From Triplophysa rosa (Eukaryota > Chordata > Actinopteri > Cypriniformes > Nemacheilidae), in the NCBI RefSeq assembly GCF_024868665.1, contig NC_079895.1:3245506-3309505 (forward strand): a stretch of DNA of 64,000 nucleotides, in the 5' to 3' direction. Under the pieces are notes generated by a model, which searched no databases, was not told where the DNA came from, and saw only the letters and a list, made by a program, of their open reading frames with translations. Shown in pieces: positions 24,301 to 37,079 of the stretch (within the stretch, counting starts at the first letter, position 1; every line of letters begins with the position of its first letter). A program made the translations under genes and the position numbers.

Positions 24301-25180
24301 AGCCCGCAGCAGTACGCAGTCATTTCTGACCTCTTGAGAAACCCGCTTAAACTGTCAACAGAAATGGGAATTACTAACTCTTGCAATGTCCCTGAACTTC
24401 ATATACACACTTCATGTCACAAACATCCACACCTTTGCCAAACAGCAGTAACAAATGAACACTTTCATACCACGTTATTGTTCATACCATGGTACCAGAC
24501 CACGAAAAGAGCATATCCAACAACAGATGTCATTTGTTCTGTTTGGTGATGTCTGACCTGCACAATGTTCTCAAGTCTGAGCCAGGTTTACCAGTGATGT
24601 CAGGACACATATATAATCTAAGCCTGGCATGAGAATACAGAGGTTGAAATCTCTTTTGCCCAAGAGCGAAGGTCGGACATGCACATGTGCACGTGGACAT
24701 ATTTTACAGGGAACTTTTCTGCCAACCATTATCCAAGACACAAAAAACTGTTAAACAAATTGTGATAACTGTTTCTAATTTGGGCTCAGGGCACTTCAGT
24801 CTGTCATATTTGTGTTTACGTGGTTTCTTCCAGCCTTCCATCAGACAGGGACCAGAGCCAGTAAACCGTCCAGTGTGGCCATAGCAAACGGTCTGAGCAT
24901 TTGCTTTTAGTGGCAGAGGTTACTCAGGGGCCATGTGCAAGTCTTATCTAAATATGGAAAAGGTGATTTATGGCATAGCATGCTGGCGTGAAAAACATCC
25001 TCCTGCAAATCCCTTTTGGTCGAATATGAATTGATTCGACCAAATTCATGGGTGCACATTCACCAAACTGAGTTCAAAAAGTTTGTCTTTATAACATTTA
25101 ATAAAGCATCATTTTGTATCACATTATAATACACAGCCAAAAAGCTGTAAGCAAGATATTTGTAATTAAAAAAGTGTTCA
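24301..25180. other. No gene seen
   Basis: Single-copy AT-rich sequence. Confidence 0.5.
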
Positions 25181-25184
25181 TGTC

Positions 25185-25395
25185 GGAGTCGATAGCCTCA
25201 TTGGCAAGTGCTCCGACATGGGTTAGGGTCGACCCGTGTTCGAATCCCAGCTCGTGGGCCTTTCCCGATTCCGCACCCCTTATCTCTCCTACCTTGCTTC
25301 CTGTCCTCTCTTCCAGTGTACTATCTAAATACAAAATAAAGGAAAAAACGCCAAAAATAAATCTTAATTTAAAAAATAAAAAATAAAAAAAATCT
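25185..25395 (+). repeat. tRNA-derived SINE with A-rich tail
   Basis: ATAGCCTCATTGGCAAGTGC (A-box region) and GTGTTCGAATCCCAGCTCG (B box) head a body with CTTCCTGTCCTCTCTTCC and a tail of ATAAAGGAAAAAACGCC then AAAAATAAAAAATAAAAAA. The most intact SINE in the window. Confidence 0.88.
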
Positions 25396-26308
25396 TCAAT
25401 CTTCTCTACTTAAAATCGTCCAGATAAATAAAAATCTTGACATTTAAACATTACATTTTTTATTATTTGTCATTGCCTCTGTTAAATATATTTCTTAAAT
25501 TTGGTGCTATTTGTTTTTTGTAGAAATGGATGTCTGAGGTTGAAAAAACAACAGATTTTTTAGTAAACACAGGTCCCGTACACCACAAAAGAGTTAATAA
25601 ACATCTAAAACGGGAAACTCCTAAGACTACTTGTCATTTTTAAACTATCAAATGTCATTTTTATATTTGAGCTAATGGTGGGAGGACGAATTGCATCCAT
25701 TCCTGAATCTTGAGGCGGAAATTCCTCACTGACTTGCAGGGGAAGTTATTACACATCTCCAAACAGATTGGGGAGTTATTTTAGTCTTAATTGCAGACAA
25801 ATCAAAGAAACTTGTCATAGCTCTCCTCTTAAATTAGACATAATCTATCCAACAATGCTTAAAGAAAACACATCTTAATGTGTCATGCATTCCTCTATAG
25901 CTGATGGTACAAACTACACAGCGGAATGCTGAAGGGTCTGAAAGCTACTGTATAGTGTGCACTGATCCACAAACACACTCAACAGGACTCAAAACACACA
26001 CACGCACCCTTTCACACCTCTGGAATTTCCTGTGGGTGCGATGAGGAGCACAGCAGTAGGCAGGATTAGCTGTATACATACACACGCACGGATACACACA
26101 CCACCAAAATACACAATAATAGGAGCCACATACAGCAGAGATGACGGCTCTGTTCCAAATCCTATTGCACTGCCTAAGTAGGGAGCATTTTAGGGTAATG
26201 TAACTTGTTCACTTTTGGAGAAGGCAATCCCATAATGCATTGCAATATGAAAAAATATGATGCAAAATGACTGAAAAAAAAGTTTGATTGCAAATCCAGT
26301 ACCTCAAA
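25396..26308. other. No gene seen
   Basis: AT-rich, with an ACACAC-rich patch near 25990-26110. No exon. Confidence 0.5.
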
Positions 26309-27008
26309 GATGACGTATTTTTGTAGGCTTACCTGGAAGTAAGCGCCGCGCTGGTTCCCTCGACCGAAAGCCCTATGTATTTTTCCCATAGACTTTTGGA
26401 AGATCGCAAAAATATAAGCTCCGCGATTAACAAAGGTTTATGATGTTTACACGTTTTGTCTATCAAGATCATCTTTACAAACTAACACAACATTTGTCAC
26501 TTTTGAAGCCGAAATACAACCGGCAGAAGTAAAAAGCTAACACGATGCTATAAGCAGACTACACTTAAGGTCGCTCCATATCAACGTCACCACCCCCAAG
26601 CCTCCGACAACTCTTTCAAACTTTATTAAAAATGTGTTCCCTGGTAAGCAATTACTCCGTGAATGAATCCGTATCTGCGTTTTAAGATATTTGTGCCCAA
26701 GTTGCATTATATGCTTTATATGCGCGATGACGTCTGACGTCCCCGCCAAAGGAAGTAGTCGCTTTTAGCAACTTGTTAGCAACCGCCGATTTTAAGATAC
26801 AATGAAAGTCACAAGCGGGTTATAATTGGTGTGTTTTATGTCATAGAATAAAACGTGAAAATATTTAGAAGTTTTGTTTACCACAGACCTTATTTCGGGC
26901 GATTTACCAAAAACCCAGTAAAAAAAACCATTAACTTTGGAGTGATGGAACCGGAAGTCCTAAAATGCTAACTCGCTTCCGGGTTTTGCCTACAAAAATA
27001 CGTCATCT
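26309..27008. repeat. 700-bp terminal-inverted-repeat element (family K), copy 1
   Basis: AGATGACGTATTTTTGTAGGC at the left and GCCTACAAAAATACGTCATCT at the right are perfect inverted repeats of 21 bases. No transposase frame; nonautonomous element. A decayed second copy covers 39935-40815. Confidence 0.93.
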
Positions 27009-27605
27009 CTGAGCCTCCCTATCATCTAAAAATTCATTAAAACTTTATTCAGAGTGACTGTCAGGCAGTAAACGGCAAGGTAGTTCACAAAGTTTTGAGC
27101 CAGAGTCTTAAATGTAACAAATGACCTTCTTTTACACATTAACCTCTTCTTAAAATCACCCTTCAAAATGGCAAGCGCCCCAAAGGAAAAGAAGAGAGGT
27201 CTTAATTTTTGGGGAGGGGATGAACAAGGAAAGCGTTGGCCAAATCAAACATGTCCAGTGATTGCATGCAATGGTTTTTTGATTCCCGAGATTGCCAGAG
27301 TATGCCAAATCTCTTCCCGCAACAAAACAGACCTGTATTCACTGTCAGGACAAACATTTCACTGTGATCAAACTTGTGTGCCTTCAGAAGGATATGTGAT
27401 GGTAGAATCGACAAAAACTTGTACGGCGCAACCATTTCAGGATAGTTTTGAGGGCACATAAAAGAGCCTGGTTCAGGAAAGCTGAAAGTCTGGCACAACA
27501 CATTCGATGTCATTTGTTTTCACAGAAAAGTGCTTTCAGGCTTTAGATTGTTAACTGGAACACGAATAGCAGAATGTTAAAAATGAGACATGCTTTGTTT
27601 CTTAC
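27009..27605. other. No gene seen
   Basis: Intron sequence flanking the C1 exon. The 97- and 103-codon frames here are mutual antisense shadows without motifs. Confidence 0.5.
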
Positions 27606-27643
27606 CTTAACCTCACACTTCCGGTGGCAGGCTATCCGGCAAA
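27606..27643 (-). CDS. Tensin-type gene, exon with second part of C1 domain
   Basis: Minus-strand exon of 38 bp between a CTTTTCGCAG acceptor and a GTAAGA donor. With the last base of the 41368-41482 exon it encodes V-CRIACHRKCEVK. This supplies Cys, four residues, His, two residues and Cys, completing all zinc ligands of the C1 domain except the last cysteine. That cysteine is expected seven residues after the final Cys here, so it must come from the next exon. The exon ends in phase 0. The intron upstream is about 13.7 kb. I searched left of here for an exon starting with four residues and a cysteine and found none that convinced me. It probably lies beyond base 1, or is too short to recognise by eye. 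Confidence 0.87.
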
Positions 27644-28769
27644 CTGCGAAAAGACAAGGGACAAAATGTTTCACACAAATGCTGACATATTTTATTTTCA
27701 CATGTCAAAAAAACAGATCGGTTTTAGATTTTAAATAAGTGTATTTTAGAAAGCAGTATAACTACATGTCTCCTACAGCACACAAGTTTTTGGAACATAG
27801 CCATGATCAACACACCCAAGCGAATCATTAAGTGATGTCTTTTCCAAATTTATTTTCCAAATGTAGTCGTGTTGTTTTCATGTATTTATTCTGAACGTCT
27901 GGTCGCTAAATTTAGACACATAAACAAACTCAATCACAGCCGCGTGTTCATCTCTGCACAAACCAGTTCTCGAATGGTGTTTCAATTGTCACATGTAGAG
28001 CATTTCTTTCTATCACAAAAATAACCACTACTCGCATTAATACGGAGGACCAGCAGAGTAATGGAGTAACTTCGACTTGAGATAAAACTGGACTCAAGGT
28101 TAGAACAAATAATATCACAAAAGCAAGAATGTTTTTATCTCTGGTTCTGTTTCAGAATGAATGTGTGTTTAACGTGAAGGGTTCTTCCTGTTTATACTGC
28201 GACCCGTCAAATAACATTTGGCATTACAGACCTAACATTGACCAGCACTCTCCACACCAGACACACAATCCAGCATCTCTGTTTCTCACATGAGATGGTC
28301 ACATCATTCCTCTTTAAATTCAGATTTGAAATCCGGGTTTCCCCTCCAAGACATATGACTGGAACCACAGCAAGAAAAGCATGTTTTAAAAACAGAAGAA
28401 TTCCATCCACTCATCTAATAGCTGAATGAATGTGCAATTCCACATTAGCGTTGCCAGATCCGGACAAAACCGACCGAAAATAAGCTTGTTTAAAAAATAC
28501 ATAAACCAATATACTGCATCTTGCTGAAAGAAAATATATTTTGAAGAATAGTTTTCTCACACAAAATCTAACGTATAGTACTGGCCATTCAAATCACATA
28601 AATAAATCTACATCTTGTACACATGCACATAAATCAAATGCACGTCAATTTAGGAAAACGATGCTTCAGGTTGTTTAAAGGAACTAGCAGAGGATTGCTT
28701 TAATTCTACAAGTCTTTGGAGTTTGAGATAATCAAAAAAACCATTTTAGGAATAATCACAGTGGAAAAA
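27644..28769. other. No gene seen
   Basis: Intron, AT-rich, no named repeat. Confidence 0.55.
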
Positions 28770-29000
28770 GGGATAAAATTCACCCCAAAAAAACGTTCAA
28801 CGTTTACTTTTCAAACCTGACTTTTTTTTAAAACGTTGGTAACCAAACAACATTGACCCCCACTGGCTTCCATTGTATGAACACGAAACCACTGAGACAT
28901 TTCTCATAATATCTTCTTTTGTGTTCCACAGAAGAAAGAGCTAGCATGAGGGTGGATAAATGACGACAACCTTTTTTGGGGGGGTGAACTATCCCTTAAA
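28770..29000. repeat. Fold-back repeat family A, copy 5
   Basis: GGATAAAATTCACCCCAAAA, GTTGGTAACCAAACAACATT, ACCACTGAGACATTTCTCAT, end GTGAACTATCCCTTAAA; part of the left arm deleted. Confidence 0.9.
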
Positions 29001-30957
29001 AAAATGTTTTTCAAAAACTAATCCTGTCCAAATAATGCTCCAGAATTGAATTGCGAGGACCAGGGAACATAAACAACCTCCAATCCGTCCCAGTTCTATA
29101 TCCTTTCCTATACAGGTAAACTTCAGCAAACACACACCCACAAATCTCTGGTGTTACACAGACCTGCTCTGTTCTCTGTCTGCACTGCCAGGCTGGGCCT
29201 CAAAGACAGAGGTCTATACACGAGGAGGGTGTTTCAGTCACCAAAGTGATGAAATGCTTCCAAAGCCACACCCCGTCATCGCTAACTCCCCTAATGGCTT
29301 CATGGTATTAAATACATTACACGTACAATCAACATTGCTTCTGTTCCGACAAGGATTCCCTTGTTCGAGAGAAAAGAAAGATGCAGAAAATGTATGCTGG
29401 CCACAATGAGAACAGCTATAAGATGCCTTAAAATGCTTTCTATGAAGTCAACTTGACCAGGTTTTTTACTTACTCTCTTCTCGCGTATCAACTCAGTCTC
29501 AGCCAATTCCTTTCAAAGAGTACACATCTAAAAAGCCACATCTAAAAATCATAGTTTCTAGCAGGGATTAAAAATATGTGCTTATTCTGGAGTAGACTGT
29601 ATTTTATGTAATCTCTCTCCTTTCCTGTCTTGGGTCACATATTTTTGTGCATGTGTAATGTTTGTAGCATTTCTTTTCCAACTCATAAAGGTTTCGACTT
29701 TCTGAGAAAGTTCTGCTGAAAGCTCTAGGTCGGGCAAGATTCTCATGTTTTTCGGGAGTGATGGAAAACTGGAGGGAAAGCTGCGCTTTGGCGTCAGGTC
29801 TGCATAGTTTTTGGCTTTTGCGGGATATTTTCATTAGCATGTGATCCTCCTGTTTGGGAGTGTGTCGGATGTGAGACAGTTTGGAGACCTGGTGAGGGTT
29901 TGATTCTGGTGTGAGGTGTTGTGGCTTGACGGGTCTGGAATGGAACCTGAGAAAACGGTTCCCGTGATTGTGAGCAGAACACTTAACCTCGAGATGCTCG
30001 AGGCTGTCGAATTGAATGTGGATTTTACTGCAACTCAAGGATGCTTTTGCAATAGAGATGATCACAGCAAACTATTAAAGCTGTAATGTTTTTGGTTAAA
30101 AATAAACAAAAGTCACTTGGGCAGATACGTCAGTTCCCTTACCCAGAATCATAACGGCACGCTTATACATATGATTTGTAATTTGAGCCGATTCAACACA
30201 AAATGTGTGTGTTCATCAGAATTCTACGACTTTTCTGTACACATGTGCCCTGCCTTTCTGAAGGATACAGGATGAAAAACAGCACTACCATATTGGGTGT
30301 GAAAGCACATTGTGTGAATCACACGTGGTTTTGCCTTGTTAGGAAATCACGTCTGGAGTGTAAACAGTACAGGGCTAAAGAGGGGCAGGAGAGACAGGTG
30401 ACGGCTGTGAGATTACAGAAGCGGGGGACTGCTTAATATCTGACTCAAGGCTTTGAGAATGTTCAGAAAGAGAAAAGGAGGTGGGACGGGGATTGGCATT
30501 TCCCATACTGGCCTTTTGTAGCGGGATGTAGTCCCAGAGGGCTGGGCCGTGCCGGGTTACACCGAAAGCACAATCAGACAGCTGGACCACGGATTTCCTC
30601 ACAAACAAGTACACTGGACTCAACACACAAACACACACACAGCCATTCTCTCAAACAGTATGGTTCTCTTGAGTGACATTGTGTCATAGGAGGGTTAAGC
30701 ATTACGGCACACTAATGACTATGTGATGCAGAAATGTGTCATTCGGTAAAGATTTTGACCATTTATGGTAGATATATTTTGAACTAATCGCAGACTTTTA
30801 TCCCTGACTTTTTTCAATGAATTTTCCTTAAAAGTTCTATCTTAAATAGGCTTTACCACATAGTCATTTAAATCTGCAACTCTGTAACTTTTACATCTCT
30901 ATCACTATCTCGGTTTAACATAAAACGTCAGGATACTTTTTGTACCTACTGTATCTC
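29001..30957. other. No supported gene; 153-codon minus frame at 29604-30065
   Basis: The longest non-repetitive open frame of the window's left half lies here (minus, 29604-30065). It is basic, has no recognisable domain, and sits inside the intron between the two C1 exons. Around it is single-copy DNA with a GC-richer patch at 30480-30600. Confidence 0.4.
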
Positions 30958-31459
30958 TATGTGCAAAAAATAATAAAAAATGCAAAAAATGATTTTTTTA
31001 TTTAGTATTTCTGTCTTGATTTGCAATACATACTGTATATCTAAAAATTCCTAAATCAAAGTTATATTATGTTCAGAAGCAAAATGACCCAGGAATTTAA
31101 GTCTCGTTTTCTATTTTAAAAAAAGCTAAATTACAGGGTTTATGCTTAAAACAAGAAAAAAATATACAAATGGAATAAAAATCTTCAATTACTTATTTAC
31201 TAAGTACTTCGACTTAAAGTGTACAAAGTATTTTTTTCTTATTTCCGCTTCACGTCCTGCATTCAAATCCATTAATCCTTTAAGTCGTGGATTATACCTT
31301 TTAGGTTTAAACATATATTTCTTTCCTTTCACAAAACAAGAGTAAAAATCTCAGGTCTCTTTGCTTCACAAGTAAAAGTATCCTAAATTAAGACTTTTTA
31401 GATATATATCCTGGAAAACGAGACAAAAATACGAAGTAAGAAATGTATTTTTTGCAGTA
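30958..31459. repeat. Repeat family E, copy 2 (expanded, diverged)
   Basis: GCAAAAAATGATTTTTTTAT at the left and CGAAGTAAGAAATGTATTTTTTGCAGT at the right are the family's ends. Internal CTTAAAACAAGAAAAAAAT. The interior includes about 200 bp of extra sequence. Confidence 0.75.
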
Positions 31460-31518
31460 AAGTCAAGTGCCATCAAACTGACATTTAATGCAAAATCGCA
31501 CCGGACATCTCAAATTAT

Positions 31519-31575
31519 TTACATTTTATTCATTTGGCAGACGCTTTTATCCAAAGTGACTTACAAGTAGGAGAG
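31519..31575 (-). repeat. SINE/L2-type tail fragment
   Basis: CATTTGGCAGACGCTTTTAT and CCAAAGTGACTTACAAGTAG, the reverse complement of the shared fish SINE/LINE tail. Confidence 0.85.
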
Positions 31576-32099
31576 CATAAAAACATTTTGTCAACATGCT
31601 AATTAGTAGCGTTAGTTTACAAGGCCATGCTACTAGGAAGATTAAAGCTGGAGTAAGCAAAGAAGAGAATGAACAACCACAATTTTTAGTTTTTGTTTAT
31701 GATTTATAGTAAAGCTTATACTAATAATAATACCATCAAGGCTCAATCAAGGCTAATGTAGGGAGAACGTTTTAAACTTTTTATGTACTCGCTCAATAAC
31801 TGATTTTTGTTCATTTTAACCCCAAAAGTTAAAGGTTGCAGGTTTTTGTTCCGCTAAAAGTATACAGTGGTTTATGTGGTTGGTTACCATAATATAAAAT
31901 GATTCATAGCGTGGCATAAGACTGGTTATAGTGCCTGGTTCGCCATTCCAGATGAACCACACAGAATTCCACAGCACACTGACAACTGGATATGCCAGCG
32001 GGGTAAATATTTACCCTGTGTCGTTATTCTGGACGATTCACCGTACCACCACATACACAAAATTCTGGGACCAGCTGACAAAACTCCAGCTGGCAATAT
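31576..32099. other. No gene seen
   Basis: AT-rich. Confidence 0.5.
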
Positions 32100-32285
32100 T
32101 AGTGAAAGTGACCTATTTGTCAGAGATGGTGACCCATACCCAAAATGTGACCTCTGCATTTAACCCATCCAGTGAGCAGTGAACACACGTACACCTGGAG
32201 CAGTGGGCAGCAAGGTGGGGCCGGTGTCTTGCTCAAGGGCACCTCAGTCGTTACCCGCCGGCCCTGAGAATCGAACCATAATCAG
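32100..32285 (+). repeat. Widespread fish interspersed repeat (family I), fragment
   Basis: GTGAAAGTGACC, GATGGTGACCCATACCCAAA, CTGCATTTAACCCATCCAGT, GGAGCAGTGGGCAGC, CTTGCTCAAGGGCACCTCAG and CCCTGAGAATCGAACC, in the order found in many fish genomes. Confidence 0.88.
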
Positions 32286-34029
32286 AGGGCAAGGAACAAT
32301 CATAAATTACGGGTCATTCTGCAACTGCAGTGACAGGTGATGTGTTTCAACAACCTGCAATTTCTTTTGAAAACGATATAAGATACTTTTCCACTGTAAA
32401 TTGACAAGATTTGATAGCAGCAGATATAGCTTATGGAAATAATTCCTTACACAAAACTATTACAGAACACGACTCACCAATGAAACCTCTTTATTCTTAT
32501 CTCTCTGCGACTTTATTGTATTTATACAGATCACCCTGTTTATCCTTTAAAGTGTGATTTCAGGTGTTAACTGCGAAACAAACCCCCGCTAAGCTTTAAT
32601 ATCCTGTGTGGAAAAATCCCCACAATTCCCTCTGATGCCTCCAAGTGCGATATTGAACCGACATGCTTTCTGAATAAATCACAAGTGTGTTGAAACAGCT
32701 GTTCAGTTCGGCTTCTAGATCAAAACGCTTATGATAAAAAAGAGAAAACACGGTTTCAGAGTGTGTTGTGGATGGCTGGCTTTGTCTTAAAAATCATGAA
32801 ATAACTAAAGGACTTCTACAGAATATGAAGTATATATTCGTATACTGCCTCTTAGTGGCAAGAACAATTACTGCATGAGTTTGACTGCAATGCGGTTTGT
32901 CTTTCTTGTATAATTTGCCTTGAAGGATCATTTCAATCTTCTTTAATAACAGCTGACTTCCATTGGATGTGTGCGTTTCTTTCTAAACACATACATGGTA
33001 CTACCTGACAGATATCTCTTATATAGACATTCAGAGAAATCACACCTGTGACAGGGGTCAAAGTAACAGCCTTGTCTTTTTCAGTCAATCAGAAGGCACT
33101 ATGGTTTGCATTTGTTGTGGGATGACTGACAGGCCCCTAGACGCACGTTTAGGAGAGAGGAAGTGTGGTTGAAGGGTTGGGGCTGTTCAAAATCAGCGGA
33201 AACGTCTGATGGAAATAAGCAGAATGATTGAAATCTTATACAGAATTTTTACTGATTCCTTTCCAATGCCATGTCAAAATATCAATGTGACACTAATCAA
33301 TATTTTCAGCAGTTAAAAATGTGAAAATGTTCATTTAGACTAAACAAACTTGATTTCACCAGAAGGTGGCAGCATCTCTCTAAAATATTTAACTGGCATT
33401 TGACTTCACACTAACGGCTAAGACTTAAACCTTAAAATGTCTGAATTGTACTAAGATGCTTCGCTAACGAATTTGTGATGTCACGGTGTTTAGTTTAAAA
33501 AAAAGAAGCTTTCTTCATACAATATCACTGAATGGCTGCCTTCAGTTTTGAACACAGCCGAAGTTCTCACCGGTCCAAATGAGGATTTGATGATATTACA
33601 AATACAAAAACAGGGAGTCTAAAAGATATCAATAGGCACCATGCGCAGAATGTCTTAAGTGTTTGTGTTGTGGTGTGCAGAAACAGAAGGGTTCAGCTGA
33701 TTAAAATAATGATGTTAGACTCGGCACAAAGGCCGTCTATCAACAGGGGGAAATGAACGGCTGTGTTCATCAATCTGCTTATCTCATTTCACTAATGCAA
33801 TTCAAGGAGAGGAGTGGCGACTTCTGGAAGCCCTAATGAGCTATAGTGAATAGTTATGTAACGTGTGCGTGTGTGTGTATCACAATGAGAATGATGGATG
33901 AGAGAGAGTAAACATTGCGTGATGGACCTGCTGTGTAATTTCGGCACCGCGACTGCAGCAGCAACAAACGAAACCAGCCAGACATAACAGCCACGGCTCA
34001 ACCGCCCTGACGAAAAAAACAGCTAAATA
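32286..34029. other. No gene seen
   Basis: Single-copy AT-rich intron. 33800-34000 shows scattered GTGTGTGTGT. Confidence 0.5.
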
Positions 34030-34215
34030 CGCTGGTTGGCTGGTCTTAGCTGGTTTATGTTGCTCCTGTTACCTGGTGGTCCCAGCTGGTCTTTGGGTGG
34101 TCTTAAAGAGTATCCCTTTAAAACCCCTCTAAAACAAGATATGACCAGCCTGAAAACCAGACCAGATAAAACCAGCCAACTAGATAAGGCCGGTTTTAGC
34201 TGGAGGGGTTTTCAG
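34030..34215. repeat. AGCTGGT-type fold-back repeat
   Basis: GGCTGGTCTTAGCTGGTTTA and CCCAGCTGGTCTT in the left half, with inverted GACCAGCCTGAAAACCAGAC and AAAACCAGCCAACTAG in the right half. Confidence 0.85.
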
Positions 34216-34540
34216 CTGCAATGGATGTGAGATTGAGTTGGGCAGTAGGCCTACGACCGTCTGGTTTGTTCAGAATGGAGCATAACTGCACAACCTACTG
34301 ACTGCCATTTCCTAAAAGGAATCATGAAGCGGTTGTTTCAAACGGTGTGCAATATTCTTGTCACTTTGTCATACCATGGCCTCGTTGCAGTACATTTCAG
34401 AGAACGTACATTTTTGCAGTTCCTCCAACTACGGGTACATAAATCACTCACTTCACCTTTAAAAAAAACGTATGTTCCCTAATCCTCTGGGTAAACTGAG
34501 CTAAACTGTGTTCGACGTTGTGTCCACGCTCATGTGTTTG

Positions 34541-34960
34541 CCATGTGTGCAATCCAGCACAGCTCTTCAAAAGCAGCCTGCATTTCATTCCGGACCCCCG
34601 GGGGCGATCGGGAGAGATTTCACATTCGTCTCAGAAAAAGGAAAACAATCTCAGCGTCCCGAGGCAGAGATGGAATTTAAATGAAACCACAGAATAGACT
34701 ATTTTTACCCACACGTTCCCCCTCGAAAGCGTTTCGTATCTCTGGGTCACCTCGGCACCGGGCCCACGGTGTTTATACTGGCGCGCAGTACGGACACGCC
34801 GGATTTAATGATGCCGTTGAAAGGCAAACGGGGAACGAGTCGTGAGTCAGATGGGCTGGTTTAACTCCAACACTGCGATCGGCTGGAATGAAAATAATCA
34901 AATGAGCTCACGTCGCAGGACAGGGGTCTCAACGGGGATGACTGTCCCATGAGGTACAAC
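34541..34960. other. Candidate conserved noncoding block
   Basis: GC-rich, repeat-free island with CpGs (CCCCCGGGGGCGATCGGGAG, CACCGGGCCCACGG). It carries an AP-1-like GTGAGTCAGA, a MEF2-like CTATTTTTAC and a conserved-looking GGAATGAAAATAATCAAATG. All frames are short. Possible enhancer or cryptic promoter in the intron between the C1 exons. Confidence 0.35.
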
Positions 34961-36086
34961 AATCTCTTGCCAAATCACACCTGCTGAGAAGGACGATATT
35001 GTACAGCGACATATTCTGCTATTTACTTTTAAGCCATCTTGGACGAAATGCATAAATATTAAGTCCAAATATCATCGGGGGGAATGATGACAATTCTTTT
35101 ATTAAGGACTACCTTCAGGAATGCCATGGAATTACTATGGTACATGCACGTTCAAATGGTAAACTCTTCAAAATTATGGAACAACACAAATGTTAAGACT
35201 AAAAAATTATGAAATTATGACTAAAATGAATTCAAAAACTATGGTATGTTTTGGCATCGACAGTGTAGTCACGTTAAAATTTGCCTAGAATTTGCAGAAA
35301 TTCTTTCTTGTAATTTCATCCAGACGTTTCTTGAGGTCTCACCCTGAAATGCATTTTAAACAATATTAAAGTTCACATCAATTCTGGACTCTTACTGGCT
35401 GATTTTGGTCATTATTTAACCTCGAGTCCATTCATTTAAAAGCATCATGTTAGTTTTGTAATGAAAACAAAACCTAATATGTTTGCACAATTATATTTTG
35501 CCCACAAAATGAATTTCAGACATTCAGGCATACACCTTCAGATCAAAACCATTTGTAAGGTCAAGAGAAATATTTCACTAAACTGAGACAGTCGTATGTC
35601 CACAATAACCATTGAAACACTTGAAATGAAAGATGTATTAGTCGCGTTTATAAATTACGGACCATTTTAAACGCTTTGTCAATGGACATCTTCCGGTTAC
35701 AGCTGCAGCGGATGAATCAATAAAACAGATTCACTGAAGTGTCATCTCTGATTCACCTCTCTAATGAACTGGACGGACCACACAACAGACACTTTAAAAC
35801 TGTAACTCACATCTGTGCAATAAAAATGACAAGGGATATTCATTTTAAAGATGAGAGCAGTGGGCTGTTCTCCTGACCTAGTGTCTCTCTGTGATCAGAT
35901 CTGCTGAATATTTTCTATATTTGGAATGATATCAGACGCAGCTTCTTGCTGTAAAACTACGCCATGTTTTATTTTTATGACAGCTGTGGTAGATGCTCAT
36001 CTTTGGAAAGCTTTAAGTGCAGGTATGGTTCCCTTCAGACAAAGTTTACTTGAACAGAGACAAAGAAATCAGCTCAAGAGCCACAT
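34961..36086. other. No gene seen
   Basis: AT-rich intron. Confidence 0.5.
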
Positions 36087-36202
36087 TCAGAGGAACTATC
36101 TTTTAAAAATAAAGGTGCTTAAAAGGTTCTTCAGAATGGTGCCACCATTTAGACAAAACTGGTTCTTCTATGGTATTGTGAAGCACCTTTATTTCTAAGA
36201 GT
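36087..36202. repeat. Fold-back repeat family D, copy 2 (right half)
   Basis: AGAGGAACTATCTTTTAAA, CCATTTAGACAAAACTGGTTC and CACCTTTATTTCTAAGAGTG match the right half of 21981-22231. Confidence 0.85.
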
Positions 36203-36289
36203 GTAGAAGAGCATCTGAAAGTCCAAATAAACAGTTCGTAAATTAGTTTTTAAATGAAATTTCAAACGCAAGAACAATTTTGGACACTT

Positions 36290-36996
36290 AAAAGAATAGT
36301 AAAGAATAGTACTCAAAAATGAAAGTTCTCTCTTAATTTAGTCACCTTTAAGCCTTCCCAGATGTTTACTGCTTCTTTCTCTCAGTTAAACAGAAACCAA
36401 GTTTTTTAAAATGTCACTTTATATTTTCAATTGTCACCATATATAAATATCCCAAAATGTTGAGCATCCAGAATGCACATACATACATTATATGAGTAAT
36501 CTTAATAATTAATTAATTAATTAATTAATTAATGAAGCAAAACAATACATGAGAGAAAACAATATTTTCAAGGACCTATTTTGGGACCTATTTTTAAAAT
36601 GGGGGTTTAAGAGTGGAAGTTATATGGGATGGCAAAAAAGTGAGAAAATTATAAAGTTACAACGTGTTTATTTTTCTGTAAACTTCCTTTAATGTTCCAC
36701 TTTTTTATTCAGCAGTTCATAGTGACCAACCATGTTTTACAAGTTTCAAAATTTAAATTAAAATTAAATTAAAAAATCAAATTAAATTGATCTTGCACTC
36801 AGGGATATATCAACATTTTTGTCCAATATAATGCATTTTGCCGTTGTTCGCAGCTGTGACAAACAAACAAAACTCTGCCATTTTAAAATAAAGCCTACAG
36901 AAGTCCACAGAAAAAGCGCCAGCTTTCGAGTTTGTCACAACATGCGGCGGGTGAATAAATTACAACAGGATTTCCATTTTTAGCTAACTATTCCTT
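36290..36996. repeat. Fold-back repeat family A, copy 6, split by later sequence
   Basis: Left end (TACTCAAAAATGAAAGTTCT...TTAGTCACC, 36308-36355) and right end (GGGTGAATAAATTACAACAGGATTTCC...AACTATTCCTTAA, 36947-36997) are separated by about 590 bp. That interior includes a TTAA microsatellite at 36506-36532. Confidence 0.65.
36506..36532. repeat. (TTAA)n microsatellite
   Basis: Six to seven uninterrupted TTAA units. Confidence 0.95.
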
Positions 36997-37079
36997 AAAT
37001 AACAGCCTACAAAGAACTGACCTCTTCCACCATTCACTTAAAGCCCCATCAGACAATTCAGATACAAAGAGGGGCATAA

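Noticed and set aside
25185..25270. tRNA-like head with GTTCGAATCCC
   Set aside because: Part of a SINE with an A-rich tail; no functional anticodon arm can be defined.
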